Source of the DNA: Haloarcula nitratireducens
GTDB taxonomy: Archaea > Halobacteriota > Halobacteria > Halobacteriales > Haloarculaceae
Assembly (NCBI RefSeq): GCF_019599505.1
Contig: NZ_RKLT01000030.1
Location: 1-32,981, forward strand
Direction: 5' to 3'
DNA: 32,981 nucleotides
Part shown: one piece after another, positions 8,433-16,129 of the stretch
How positions within the stretch are numbered: the first letter of the stretch is position 1
How the letters are laid out: the number at the start of each line of letters is the position of its first letter
The notes under the pieces: model-generated
What the model was told of the DNA's origin: nothing
Seen by the model: only the letters and a program-made list of their open reading frames with translations
Database searches by the model: none
Translations under genes and position numbers: made by a program

Positions 8433-9473
8433 TTAGTTTTGGCCGTTTCCTTCTCCGCCAACACAGGAATTTGCCGGATTCTGTCCCCGACCGATTCGAC
8501 GGGTGTTCCAAGGCTGGAAATCGACATTACCGTTCACAACATCACCCTTTGGATTATTCTTCGGGTTATCGTCATGTTCCGGTCCAGTTGGGTGCCCCCA
8601 GTAATTACATGTGGCAGGGAGTTCCTCACCACCGCCGGTGTTATCAACTCCAACGTCGTTCCCGGTGATATTGTTGAGCGTGACGGTAACCCCGCCGGCG
8701 TTTTCAACCGTTCCGAACTGATCACTTATTCCGACTCCGGTGTCGTTGTCCTCGATATCGTTTTCCTCAAGGAGAACATCAAAGTCACCCTGATACTGGG
8801 CAAGGACACCGACAGGTTCGCCCGTGAATGACGAGTCGGTTATCTCCGCGGAGATTTCGGATTCGTTATCATCATTGTCTATCGGCCACAGCGCAAGACC
8901 GCCCCATTCATTCCCAGTTGTTTCTATGTTCTCGACCGATGCTTCGGAGAGATTCCGAAGGGCGACCCCGAAACCACCATTGTTATCTCGTGATTCGACA
9001 TCGACCACTGTTGGAGTATCGGTCGTGTTCAGATCAATGCCGGTTCTGCCGTTCTCGACTGCATGGACGTCTTCCACCCGGAGCTCGTCTGCGAACTGAA
9101 GCTTGAGACCGTATCCCCCGGCCCCACGTAAGGTGAACCCTTCGAGCGTGACAGCGCTTGACTCATGCACTGTTAGCCCCCGACCGCTACTTTGGGACTC
9201 AATCGTCACCTCGTCACTTCCGGCGCCACTAAGCGTGAGATTAACAAGACCATCAATTACAAGCGCATTTTCAGCATACGTACCCGGCTCAACTTCGATC
9301 GTATCGCCCGGATTTGCTGCTGCGATCGCGTCTTCAATCGTGTTCTCGTCGGTTGGAACGTTGATTGTTGTCTGTGCACTCGAGACGCCAACAAGAACAC
9401 TGCTGCCAACAACTGACGCGCCGATTGTGTTCAGTATTGTTCGCCGTCGAAGCGGATGATTTACACGGCTCAT
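8433..9473 (-). CDS. Tat-exported parallel beta-helix protein (346 aa)
   Basis: The start at 9473 (MSRVNHPLRRRTIL) gives a twin-arginine signal peptide: RRR, then the hydrophobic stretch IGASVVGSSVLVGVSS, with cleavage likely after SSAQ. The mature part opens with INVPTDENTIEDAIAAANPGDTIEVEPGTY, the usual beginning of pectate-lyase-like right-handed beta-helix proteins. Repeated turns follow (TLEGFTLRGAGGYGLKL, VENGRTGIDL and similar). The end, CNYWGHPTGPEHDDNP, is the common cap of archaeal NosD/PbH1 proteins. No catalytic triad is evident, so enzyme activity, polysaccharide binding or a purely structural surface role remain possible. A TATA-like TTATTTAA lies about 40 nt upstream on the minus strand. 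It is monocistronic. Confidence 0.88.
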   Translation of the reverse strand: MSRVNHPLRRRTILNTIGASVVGSSVLVGVSSAQTTINVPTDENTIEDAIAAANPGDTIEVEPGTYAENALVIDGLVNLTLSGAGSDEVTIESQSSGRGLTVHESSAVTLEGFTLRGAGGYGLKLQFADELRVEDVHAVENGRTGIDLNTTDTPTVVDVESRDNNGGFGVALRNLSEASVENIETTGNEWGGLALWPIDNDDNESEISAEITDSSFTGEPVGVLAQYQGDFDVLLEENDIEDNDTGVGISDQFGTVENAGGVTVTLNNITGNDVGVDNTGGGEELPATCNYWGHPTGPEHDDNPKNNPKGDVVNGNVDFQPWNTRRIGRGQNPANSCVGGEGNGQN

Positions 9474-9506
9474 ATTTTTGCCCCCGATCAAGGGGGATGT
9501 TACCAC

Positions 9507-9813
9507 TAATCACGGTTAAATAACATATTTTACCAGTTAGAGAGGATTGCGTAGCGATCAATCCATAAGAAGATAGATCTTTGTTAGTAATGGCATCCAG
9601 ATTGAGTGGAAGAGACTATCAGCAGTGGCAGTAACGTGGTGGTTTTCACCGTGACATCCTCCGCGCCGTGAACGGCGGGATTCTCTCGCTGAATCCAGAG
9701 AGTGTCAGGTGACAAATAATGCTGCCCAGCGAAGCGCGAGTATGTCGGTTAGTTGCGCCAGCGCGACGGGTGCTCACTGAAGAATCAAGTTGCACTAGCT
9801 CAAGTACAAATGC
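9507..9813. other. Gap with an IS end
   Basis: About 300 bases without a gene. An AT-rich promoter region for the beta-helix gene lies near 9510-9545, and an IS1341-type end at about 9650-9715. Nothing else is recognised. Confidence 0.5.
9650..9715 (-). mobile_element. Solo right end of an IS1341/tnpB-type element
   Basis: GTGACATCCTCCGCGCCGTG followed by AACGGCGGGATTC is the reverse complement of the very common tnpB-element right end (hairpin, then GGAGGATGTCA). The hairpin stem GCCG/CGGC lies at 9665-9676. No tnpB coding sequence is left nearby. Identification is by recalled pattern. Confidence 0.4.
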
Positions 9814-10356
9814 ATGACCAACGCTAATGAGACAGAGGAGGAAGAGCCGTTGTCCACGCTCAAGCGTGCAGCAGACCATGTTCGGACCAGCGCGGAACAC
9901 AAACAGCGTGCTGACGAGTTGATCGCAAGTGCTGAAGCGTCACTACGAACAGAGCTTGAAGCTGCGTTGCCAGACCACATTTCAGTTGATATCGAGACTA
10001 CGGTTGGGGCTGATGACCAGCGATTCATCGTGAGCTTATACGATGAGGCAACAACGGATATCGTCGCGGATGTCGTCGGTGACGATGTCGACATTGGTGT
10101 CCCACATCCTCAGCAGTTCATCATCGGCGATGACGTGTCGTCGGAGACAAGTGTTCCAGAGGAGAGTGGCCAAACGATTCGAGAGATCATCGCAACGATG
10201 GAGGATCGACACGACGACGGCGCGCCAGTCCAGCAGGTGCTCCACAGGGCTCGACGACTCGGCATCGATACCGCAACAGCTGAACGCGAGATTGACGAGT
10301 TGAAGCAGCAAGGCGAGGTGTACGAGCCCGAACCCGACCACCTGCGGACAACCTGA
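9814..10356 (+). CDS. Free-standing MCM C-terminal-like wHTH protein (180 aa)
   Basis: Residues 1-60 are charged and helical (EEEEPLSTLKRAADHVRTSAE) and may form a coiled coil. Residues 60-110 look like an alpha/beta domain (DIETTVGADDQRFIVSLYDE). Residues 120-180 (IREIIATMEDRHDDGAP...GEVYEPEPDHLRTT) closely resemble the C-terminal winged helix of haloarchaeal MCM helicase, including the ending GEVYEP-DHLRTT as I recall it. No AAA+ motifs are present, so it is not a helicase. It could bind MCM partners or DNA, or be a domain reused in a regulator. The ATG at 9814 is the first in frame; no Shine-Dalgarno is obvious. Confidence 0.75.
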   Translation: MTNANETEEEEPLSTLKRAADHVRTSAEHKQRADELIASAEASLRTELEAALPDHISVDIETTVGADDQRFIVSLYDEATTDIVADVVGDDVDIGVPHPQQFIIGDDVSSETSVPEESGQTIREIIATMEDRHDDGAPVQQVLHRARRLGIDTATAEREIDELKQQGEVYEPEPDHLRTT

Positions 10357-10474
10357 GCGCTACGAACGCGCACTGGCTGGGCGACCTAGCATCGAGTAAT
10401 GCAGACCGTCGCGGTCTACAGCAAGCATTGTCTGTGATATTTGGGGGGCTCTTGATGTGATACGGCCTTGGTCT

Positions 10475-10580
10475 ATACAAATCGAAAACGGAAGGTAGCC
10501 GATTAGCGCTGAGGATTGGGACTGAAGGGCGTCGTCGGTGACTCTCACGACCACTACGGAGACAAGGCTGTTATTGAGCT
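10475..10580 (-). repeat. Direct repeat A flanking the acyltransferase gene
   Basis: ATACAAATCGAAAACGG, GCGCTGAGGATTGG, CTGAAGG and GTTATTGAG occur here in the same order and spacing as in repeat B at 11217-11322 (roughly 75% identical by eye). On the minus strand, repeat B sits just upstream of the acyltransferase gene and A just downstream. A may be the old upstream region of a second, lost gene. Confidence 0.75.
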
Positions 10581-10588
10581 CTTCAGGA

Positions 10589-11155
10589 CTACTCACTCAA
10601 ATCACGTTGTTTGATGAGTGTTGCTGGATTTCCGCCGACGATTGTATTTGGCGAGACTGACTCTGTGACGACGCTTCCTGCTGCAATCACTGCACCGTTT
10701 CCAATTTGTACTCCATCTACGATGCGGCAGCCGCTTCCGATCCACACATCGTCTTCGATTACGATACCTTCCGTCGTCAGCCCCTGCGTATGGATGAACT
10801 CATCTGGGTCTGAGAACACAGGATTTGCTGGGACAATTGTGCTGTGAGAGCCAATTCTCACGCCCTTCCCGATATCTAACCCCCCATGCCCGTACAAGAT
10901 CGAGTATGGATCCAGCGTGGAATAGGCTCCTAGGGAGACTCGGCCACCACAGGGGAGAATTTTCGCGTCTGCGTAGACATGGCAGCTATTGCCGATATCG
11001 ATCTGGCCCTGCTCTACCGCGAGAGACGAGCGAACAGCTACCGTAGCCGACCGGCTAATCGAGACGCCGTCGTGGGCGTTGAGATAGTATCGATACCCGC
11101 GTCGCCCTAGTTGGCGAAAGGACCTCTTGACATGTTTTATCAGTCTGATTGACAT
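10589..11155 (-). CDS. Hexapeptide-repeat O-acyltransferase (188 aa)
   Basis: The C-terminal two thirds form a left-handed beta-helix of hexapeptide repeats: IGNSCHVYADAKI, LGAYSTLDPYSI, IGKGVRIGSHSTIVPAN, IEDDVWIGSGCRIVDGVQIG and NGAVIAAGSVV, then the cap VGGNPATLIKQ. This is the WcaF/LacA-type acetyltransferase fold. The His-containing loop FIHTQGL before the late coils is typical of active enzymes. It probably acetylates a sugar in a surface polysaccharide. The start MSIRLIKHVKRSFRQ at 11155 is chosen because the frame upstream falls in repeat B and is not protein-like. The neighbouring carbamoyltransferase and GINT1-like lipoprotein fit a glycan-decoration group. Confidence 0.88.
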   Translation of the reverse strand: MSIRLIKHVKRSFRQLGRRGYRYYLNAHDGVSISRSATVAVRSSLAVEQGQIDIGNSCHVYADAKILPCGGRVSLGAYSTLDPYSILYGHGGLDIGKGVRIGSHSTIVPANPVFSDPDEFIHTQGLTTEGIVIEDDVWIGSGCRIVDGVQIGNGAVIAAGSVVTESVSPNTIVGGNPATLIKQRDLSE

Positions 11156-11216
11156 TATAGAGAACACGTAGGGCTGGCTGCTAAAAGCTTCTATCTCATT
11201 GACACTGCCCAGGACG

Positions 11217-11322
11217 ATACAAATCGAAAACGGGGGGTGGTCGGATCGCGCTGAGGATTGGTGCTGAAGGACGGCGTCGATTGCTTTCGCGACTGCCACA
11301 GGGAAACAGCCGTTATTGAGAG
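11217..11322 (-). repeat. Direct repeat B flanking the acyltransferase gene
   Basis: Partner of repeat A (10475-10580), in the same orientation. The unit from A to B is 742 bp and holds exactly one gene. On the minus strand B lies 62-167 nt before the acyltransferase start, so it may include its promoter. Confidence 0.75.
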
Positions 11323-12195
11323 TATTAGCACTGAGCAACTCGTTGCTCTCATCAGTGTTTATGCTTGCGGCAGCAAGCACTATTGTCAACCTACATGGTT
11401 ATTTACACGTAGATTCTACCCCCACCTTATTGCCCATATCAGCACCACAGACGGTCCCAAAACCCACTCTTGCCCCTGTACTGCCGTAATAATCCGCTAC
11501 AAAGCAATGCTTGCTGTTGCAAAATATTTTTCAGTGGTGGTCGGTCATGTGCCCGATGAGTCCTCCGTCCACTACTCAGGTTCCCTTGCTCCCACTCCTG
11601 AGCTGCTTTCGAACGGGGGCGGCAGGACTCTCCATCTTCGTCGTTGCATCCTCCTCGACAGGCTCCATGCCGGAGAGGGTGTCATCAGTCGCTCCGGATC
11701 ATAGTCATAGATGTATTAGTCAACTCAATCTACAGGCGGAGCAGGCCGAGTGCCTCGGGGCTTGACCCCGAGGGTGAAGGCCGTAAGCCTCGCTAAACGT
11801 GTTCCGTTCGCTCGATATACTGCTCAATCGTGGCGGTCGAAACATCGCCTGCCGTCCCCACGTAGTACGTTACGTCGATCGTTTAAATATGGTCACTGCA
11901 CCCGGGGTGGCGTCGCAATCACTGGGAACGTTCACCAGCGGATCGTTTGCATCAATTGCGACCGGGTGCCAGAGTCTGGAACCGACACGGACAAGCGCGG
12001 GGGACTGTTCGTCGTGGACGTGGCCAAGTGCCGCCAAGACCTCGGTAGCACCCCCTATGAGACGGCGACCGCGACACAATTCAGTACCCCTCAGTGGACT
12101 GCCCCTGCAAACCGAGCACTGTCCATGTTGCAGGACAACGAGAGGGGCTGGATACACGGCACTACTGCGACCGTTCTGGACACCAAGCACTAGTC
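11323..12195. other. IS-rich gap before the carbamoyltransferase gene
   Basis: No intact gene. A hairpin TGCTTGC/GCAAGCA lies at 11363-11380. The IS200 end and tnpA scrap occupy 11731-11883. From about 12160 to 11884 the minus strand has a coding-like stretch (LGHVHDEQSPALVRVGSRLW...HPVAIDANDPL) that stops at the IS remnant. It may be the tail of a gene cut by that insertion; I cannot name its family. Confidence 0.4.
11731..11883 (-). mobile_element. IS200 remnant: tnpA 3' end plus right terminus
   Basis: The minus strand from about 11883 to 11793 reads TYYVGTAGDVSTATIEQYIE then RTEHV and a stop. That is the C-terminus of an IS200 TnpA with the catalytic Tyr in QYIE (compare EYIEAQ in the intact TnpA at 5108). 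Just beyond the stop lies the terminal hairpin GCCTCGGGG/CCCCGAGG (11754-11772), bordered by TCTACAG. The front of tnpA is lost. Two further termini of the same type, also preceded by TCTAC, lie near 14038 and 32858. Confidence 0.75.
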
Positions 12196-13944
12196 ATGTC
12201 TAGCTATACACTCGCGTTCAAGCCCGCGATCGGCTTGTATGGACAACACGACCCGAGTGCCGCACTCTTCGAGGACGGCACGCTCGCGTATGCCATCGAA
12301 GAAGAGCGCCTCACGCGGGAGAAACATGCGGTCGATACGTTCCCGGAGCGTGCAATTCAGTCATGTCTTGACTATCATGATCTCACTCTCTCGGATGTCG
12401 ATCGGGTGCTCCTCCCCTACGATCCGGCACTGCAGTCCAACCTGCTTCCCCACTACATCCGGGATACAGTTCGGGTAGATGGTGCAGTGCGGACGCTGAC
12501 ATCCCTCGAAAATCTCGCAAAATCCCAGCTCAAGAGCCGATTGTTCCCCACGCGCCAAATCGAGTCTCGGCTGGCAGCACTCGGCGAATCCGTGCCGCCG
12601 ATCGAAACTCGGGCCCACCATGCCTGTCACGCCGCGAGTGCCTTCCATCCCTCTGGCTTCGATGAGTCACTCGTACTCACTGTCGACGCGAAGGGCGAGT
12701 ACGATTCGACAGTAGTCTGGCGGGGCAACGCGGCTGGCCTTGACCGCGTCCGCACCTACGAACATCCGAATAGTCTCGGTCTCTTCTTTGCGGTTATCAC
12801 GGAGTATCTGGGCTACCGGATGTTCAACGGCGAGGGAAAGGTGATGGGCCTCGCGCCCTACGGCAATGAGAACCCAGCCATCGAGCGGACGCTCCGTGCA
12901 CTGATCGATACGGGTGTCGACTACGACGTGACTGAACTCACCCGCCGCTGGGGGACCGGCTATGGTGTCCGCCGTCTAGAAGAGGCGTTCGGCCGCGACC
13001 GAAAGGAGTCGTCAGGGGAGTTCTCCCAGTGGGAGCAAGATCTGGCCTACACTGCACAGAAATTGCTTGAGGAGACGGTGGTGGCCATCGTCAAGGAGTA
13101 CATGGAGACTGGGAATCTCGCGCTTGCAGGTGGCGTCGTTCTCAACTGCAAACTAAACAAACGACTGCGCGAGTCCGCCGCTGTCGACGACATCTTTATT
13201 CAACCTGTGGCCCACGATGCTGGCCTCGCTATCGGGGCCGGACTACTCGACCAATCGCCGGCAGACGTCTCGCCATTCGAGACGGTCTATCACGGCCCGG
13301 AGTACGATACCGACACGATTCGTGAGCTGTTGGAGACAAACAAGATCGCCTATCGCGAACCGGACGATATCGAGCGCTTTGTTGCCGAGCGGCTGGCGGA
13401 CGGCGACTTAGTGGGCTGGTTCAACGGTCGCCTCGAGCTCGGGCCACGGGCACTTGGGAATCGGAGTATTCTCGCCGACCCGCGGACTGCCGCCTCTCGC
13501 GACCGCGTCAACAAGTTTGTCAAACATCGCGAGGAGTGGCGACCGTTTGCGCCCTCGATGCTGGAGGCGGCTGCAGACGAGTATCTCGTCGATGGGGAGC
13601 CGGCGCCGTTCATGATTTCGGCGTTCGATGTGGAGCCGGCCAAGCGCGACGATCTTCAGGCGGTCCTGCATCCCGCCGATGGGACGACGCGCCCACAGAC
13701 GGTTACCGAACAGCAGAATCCCCGCTACCACCGTCTAATCTCGGAGTTTGCCGATATCACCGGCGTGCCGGTGCTGCTCAACACGTCGTTCAATGACCAT
13801 GCTGAACCCATCGTCACGACGCCTTCGGAAGCGCTGAAGGACTTCTTTGGGATGGGCCTTGATGTCCTCGTGCTTGCGGATTTCGTCGTCGAGAAGGCAG
13901 CTGCGGTGACCGAGAACCCAGCTCTATCCCTCGAGGGCGACTGA
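12196..13944 (+). CDS. NodU/CmcH-family O-carbamoyltransferase (582 aa)
   Basis: These enzymes transfer a carbamoyl group from carbamoyl phosphate, through carbamoyl-adenylate, to sugar hydroxyls. The N-terminal Kae1/ASKHA-like domain carries the metal-binding HHACHAASAF (His141-Ala148) and LTVDAKGEYDSTV, followed by NGEGKVMGLAPYG (from about residue 211) and LALAGGVVLNCKLNKRL. The C-terminal domain has LGPRALGNRSILADPR and VPVLLNTSFNDHAEPIV, both diagnostic. Length is normal. The ATG at 12196 (MSSYTLAFKPAIGLYGQHDP) is chosen because the protein family begins there; the open frame upstream does not look like protein. It probably decorates a surface glycan, with the acyltransferase upstream and the convergent GINT1-like lipoprotein gene. 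Confidence 0.95.
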   Translation: MSSYTLAFKPAIGLYGQHDPSAALFEDGTLAYAIEEERLTREKHAVDTFPERAIQSCLDYHDLTLSDVDRVLLPYDPALQSNLLPHYIRDTVRVDGAVRTLTSLENLAKSQLKSRLFPTRQIESRLAALGESVPPIETRAHHACHAASAFHPSGFDESLVLTVDAKGEYDSTVVWRGNAAGLDRVRTYEHPNSLGLFFAVITEYLGYRMFNGEGKVMGLAPYGNENPAIERTLRALIDTGVDYDVTELTRRWGTGYGVRRLEEAFGRDRKESSGEFSQWEQDLAYTAQKLLEETVVAIVKEYMETGNLALAGGVVLNCKLNKRLRESAAVDDIFIQPVAHDAGLAIGAGLLDQSPADVSPFETVYHGPEYDTDTIRELLETNKIAYREPDDIERFVAERLADGDLVGWFNGRLELGPRALGNRSILADPRTAASRDRVNKFVKHREEWRPFAPSMLEAAADEYLVDGEPAPFMISAFDVEPAKRDDLQAVLHPADGTTRPQTVTEQQNPRYHRLISEFADITGVPVLLNTSFNDHAEPIVTTPSEALKDFFGMGLDVLVLADFVVEKAAAVTENPALSLEGD

Positions 13945-14037
13945 CGCTCGTGCCCCAGAGCGGTGAGTTACATACGATAGAGAGGCAGCGATAAGAATAC
14001 TGTATATGCAGCAGCCATCTGTGACGGGCTGCTGATT

Positions 14038-14144
14038 TCTACAGAAGAAACAAGCCGAGTGCCTCGGGGCCGTTCGAGACGGCTTTGCCGTCTCGTGATG
14101 ACGAGAGAGCGGCGCTCTCTCGAACCACGTGACCCCAAGGCGGT
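14038..14144. mobile_element. Solo IS200 terminus with nested hairpins
   Basis: TCTACAG is followed by AGCCGAGTGCCTCGGGG, then two hairpins GAGACGGC/GCCGTCTC (14077-14095) and GAGAGAGCG/CGCTCTCTC (14103-14121), then GACCCCAAGGCGGTTCAC. The outer part matches the terminus at 11731-11790, with extra hairpins placed in the loop. It sits between two convergent genes, so it may now also serve as a transcription terminator. Confidence 0.55.
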
Positions 14145-15221
14145 TCACGGTGGACTAGCTTGATACAGCCCAATCGACCACGTGCGGCCGTTATCGGGAG
14201 CACCGTCGACAGCACAGAGCCAGCGGTCGTCGGCGACAGGCCACGGGTCGTAGTGATGCATTCGGCGCTTGTTCCAACCGTCGCCAGTCCCGCTAAGCAC
14301 TGTCCCGACATGTTCGTACGCGAAGCGCTTGGTGGTCAACTCAGTCACGCGCCACCCATGGATTGCCTCACCATACACGTCCCGTAGGTCCTGCGTGAAG
14401 AGATACGGAGTCTCACCGATAACGAGGGGGCGGCCACCCTGTCGGGCACCGTGGCGGTGCGTTGCAACCGGATTCTGTGGATGTGGCGTCCAGTCGGTTT
14501 GGGCTAGGGTCGACGAATAATATATCATAAGCTCCTCGTTGCCGCGATCAGTGATGAGCCACCAGCGGTCGCGGTATCGAAAGACGACCGGATCGTGGGA
14601 GTAGTAGTCCCTGTCGATCAAGTGGTGGGAAAACTCCCACCCGCCGGGAAAGGACGCCTGACTCGTCGTCCAGAGTTCGACGTCTTTCCCCGTCGGGGGT
14701 GTCATGTAATATTGCCCGTCGTACTTCCAGACGAACGGAAAGCTCGTATGGGCGTCCTTTGCGAGAACGACCTGGTTGTATTCCCAGTGCTGGTGGTCGT
14801 GGGCTATTGCGTGCCCAATCACGGCATCCGGGTCACGGTTGCTGTTGACAACCTCGAAAAAGAGGTGAGCGGTCCCGTCTTCGATGAAGAGAAACGGGTC
14901 GGCGACGTAGTCGACGGCGCCGTAATCCGTGACATCGTTCGCAGTCAGGATCGGATTGTCAATGCCCGGCATGGGGTGGGGATCTAGTGGCGGTGCAGCA
15001 CCCACCGTTGACTGTGCTGGGATCTGTTGGCCGGTAAAGCGATAGTTCGGCGGTGTTTGTGTGCCCGTCTCTGTCTCGACATGTGTTGTTGGTGGCTGGG
15101 AAGACTGTGGGGAGGGATTGGCTGTCGGTGCTTCCGTAGCAGGGAGCGTCTCTTTCAGAGGTGCATCGGCACAACCGGAAAGTGCCGTGGCACCAAGTAC
15201 CAAAAATCCTCTACGCTTCAT
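14145..15221 (-). CDS. Tat lipoprotein with GINT1-like five-blade propeller (358 aa)
   Basis: The start MKRRGFLVLGATALSGC at 15221 gives a twin-arginine signal and a lipobox (LSGC), so the protein is exported folded and anchored by lipid at Cys17. A Thr/Pro/Ser-rich linker follows, to about residue 60. The catalytic-looking domain has YGAVDYVADPFLFIEDG, AHLFFEVVNS, IGHAIAHDHQHWEYNQVVL, SFPFVWKYDGQYYMTPPTG, SHDPVVFRYRDRWWLITDRG and GDGWNKRRMHHYDPW. These are marks of the GINT1 N-terminal family, related to GH43 and GH32 propellers. It probably acts on a surface glycan. An AT-rich TTATTTAAAC about 22 nt upstream of the ATG serves as the TATA region. Confidence 0.85.
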   Translation of the reverse strand: MKRRGFLVLGATALSGCADAPLKETLPATEAPTANPSPQSSQPPTTHVETETGTQTPPNYRFTGQQIPAQSTVGAAPPLDPHPMPGIDNPILTANDVTDYGAVDYVADPFLFIEDGTAHLFFEVVNSNRDPDAVIGHAIAHDHQHWEYNQVVLAKDAHTSFPFVWKYDGQYYMTPPTGKDVELWTTSQASFPGGWEFSHHLIDRDYYSHDPVVFRYRDRWWLITDRGNEELMIYYSSTLAQTDWTPHPQNPVATHRHGARQGGRPLVIGETPYLFTQDLRDVYGEAIHGWRVTELTTKRFAYEHVGTVLSGTGDGWNKRRMHHYDPWPVADDRWLCAVDGAPDNGRTWSIGLYQASPP

Positions 15222-15400
15222 CACAAACCAGGGTTTAAATAACAAGTATATATGCGTTCATATGTGTGAAATATATTATATTCACAGTTCATGAGTAGTT
15301 GGAATATAGTAGTGAGGGCCAAAGTAACAGACCCGCAACGCAGCGAGAAGACAGTGGCCGCCGCGTCCAGATGGAACCACCAGTTTCTGGACCACGTTCA

Positions 15401-15560
15401 GACTACCGCAAGAATGTGTCGGAGGGGTGGGTAGGTCCGACACAAGGGGGGTAGATGGTTGGTCTGCAGACCCACCGGAAGTGATGGCTTCAGCGGGGCC
15501 TGCATTTTATCGTTTCGTTTGTTAAATATAGTTGTTATGATTTTCAGACAGGTCTGGGTT
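15401..15560 (+). ncRNA. Structured repeat, copy 2 (candidate RNA with covarying helices)
   Basis: Helix 1 pairs GTGTCGGA (15416-15423) with TCCGACAC (15436-15443). Helix 2 pairs TGCAGACCC (15465-15473) with GGGCCTGCA (15496-15504) with one A-C mismatch. The enclosed loop is the same as in copy 1 (4261-4410), including GAAG (15478-15481) and CTTC (15488-15491). A T-rich tail follows, then the shared segment around AGACAGGTC. A further hairpin with GTCCAGA/TCTGGAC lies immediately upstream (15365-15392). TATA-like AAATATATTATATT at about 15269-15282 could start a transcript. Confidence 0.55.
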
Positions 15561-15950
15561 CGAGAGTCTGCTAGCAGCCCATAGTGAAGAGACCAAATAC
15601 GATATCCACTGAACAGAGTCGCACCCGTGACAGAAAGATCACTTCCTGATGACGAGATTTAGCTACTCAACACGAGTCGAGAAGTCGCTGCTGTGTTGGG
15701 CAATACTGGTGTTGAACGGGAGAGTCGGCCCAGCGACGACCAGCGTCGGCAAGTTCTGCATGTCAGATAGAGAATAACTGATATAGATCGTAGCTGGTCG
15801 GATATGGAACAATCCGGGTTTCGTGGTTAGGGATAGACGAGGTGCATAGGCCAAGGATATCGCCGCGCCAGCAGCGTCAATGTCCTCGCAGTCGTGGGAA
15901 ATGGTCTTGATCAGAAGACGCCTTGGGAGATCCGCCAACTGCAGTCATGT

Positions 15951-16018
15951 CCGCACCGCAAAGGATATCTTCCGCCGGCGGGGGTGGCAGCGGCCGAACG
16001 AAGTCACCGACTGTGGGC
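15951..16018 (+). repeat. Dispersed RTAxDVFRRR-type repeat, copy 2
   Basis: CCGCACCGCAAAGGATATCT is followed by TCCGCCGGCGGGGGTGGCAG and CGGCCGA. Read in one frame it gives VRTAKDIFRRRGWQRPNEV. It is closest to copy 3 at 20707 and lies downstream of a DUF5658 gene. Confidence 0.7.
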
Positions 16019-16129
16019 GGCGCGCCACTGCGACGACTGGGTAACCAAACGCGAGTCGAGTAGCTGTTGTGTTCGGTAGCAGCGTCGCGAGTTGCCTGGG
16101 AGACAAAGGGCTATCAGTCCCGCAGTTAC

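Larger units (their letters stand above)
15222..16129. other. Non-coding stretch with two repeats
   Basis: About 900 bases without a convincing gene. It contains an AT-rich promoter-like block (15240-15285), the structured repeat copy 2 (15401-15560) and the dispersed repeat copy 2 (15951-16018). A 91-codon minus-strand frame (15938-15663) is open, but I see no recognisable family and no promoter. Confidence 0.5.

Noticed and set aside
8216..8668. Plus-strand frame of 150 codons
   Set aside because: Its second half is antisense to the beta-helix gene and its first half has no known motif.
11258..11704. Plus-strand frame of 148 codons
   Set aside because: It starts within direct repeat B and has no protein-like composition or family.
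12094..12195. 34 extra codons before the carbamoyltransferase start
   Set aside because: They are Cys/His/Arg-rich and unlike the family, which begins at MSSYTLAFKPA.
15540..15570. GGGTTCGAG, similar to a tRNA T-loop
   Set aside because: No acceptor stem, anticodon arm or D-arm can be built around it.
15663..15938. Minus-strand frame of 91 codons
   Set aside because: No family, no promoter and no neighbour support; it was left as part of the non-coding gap.
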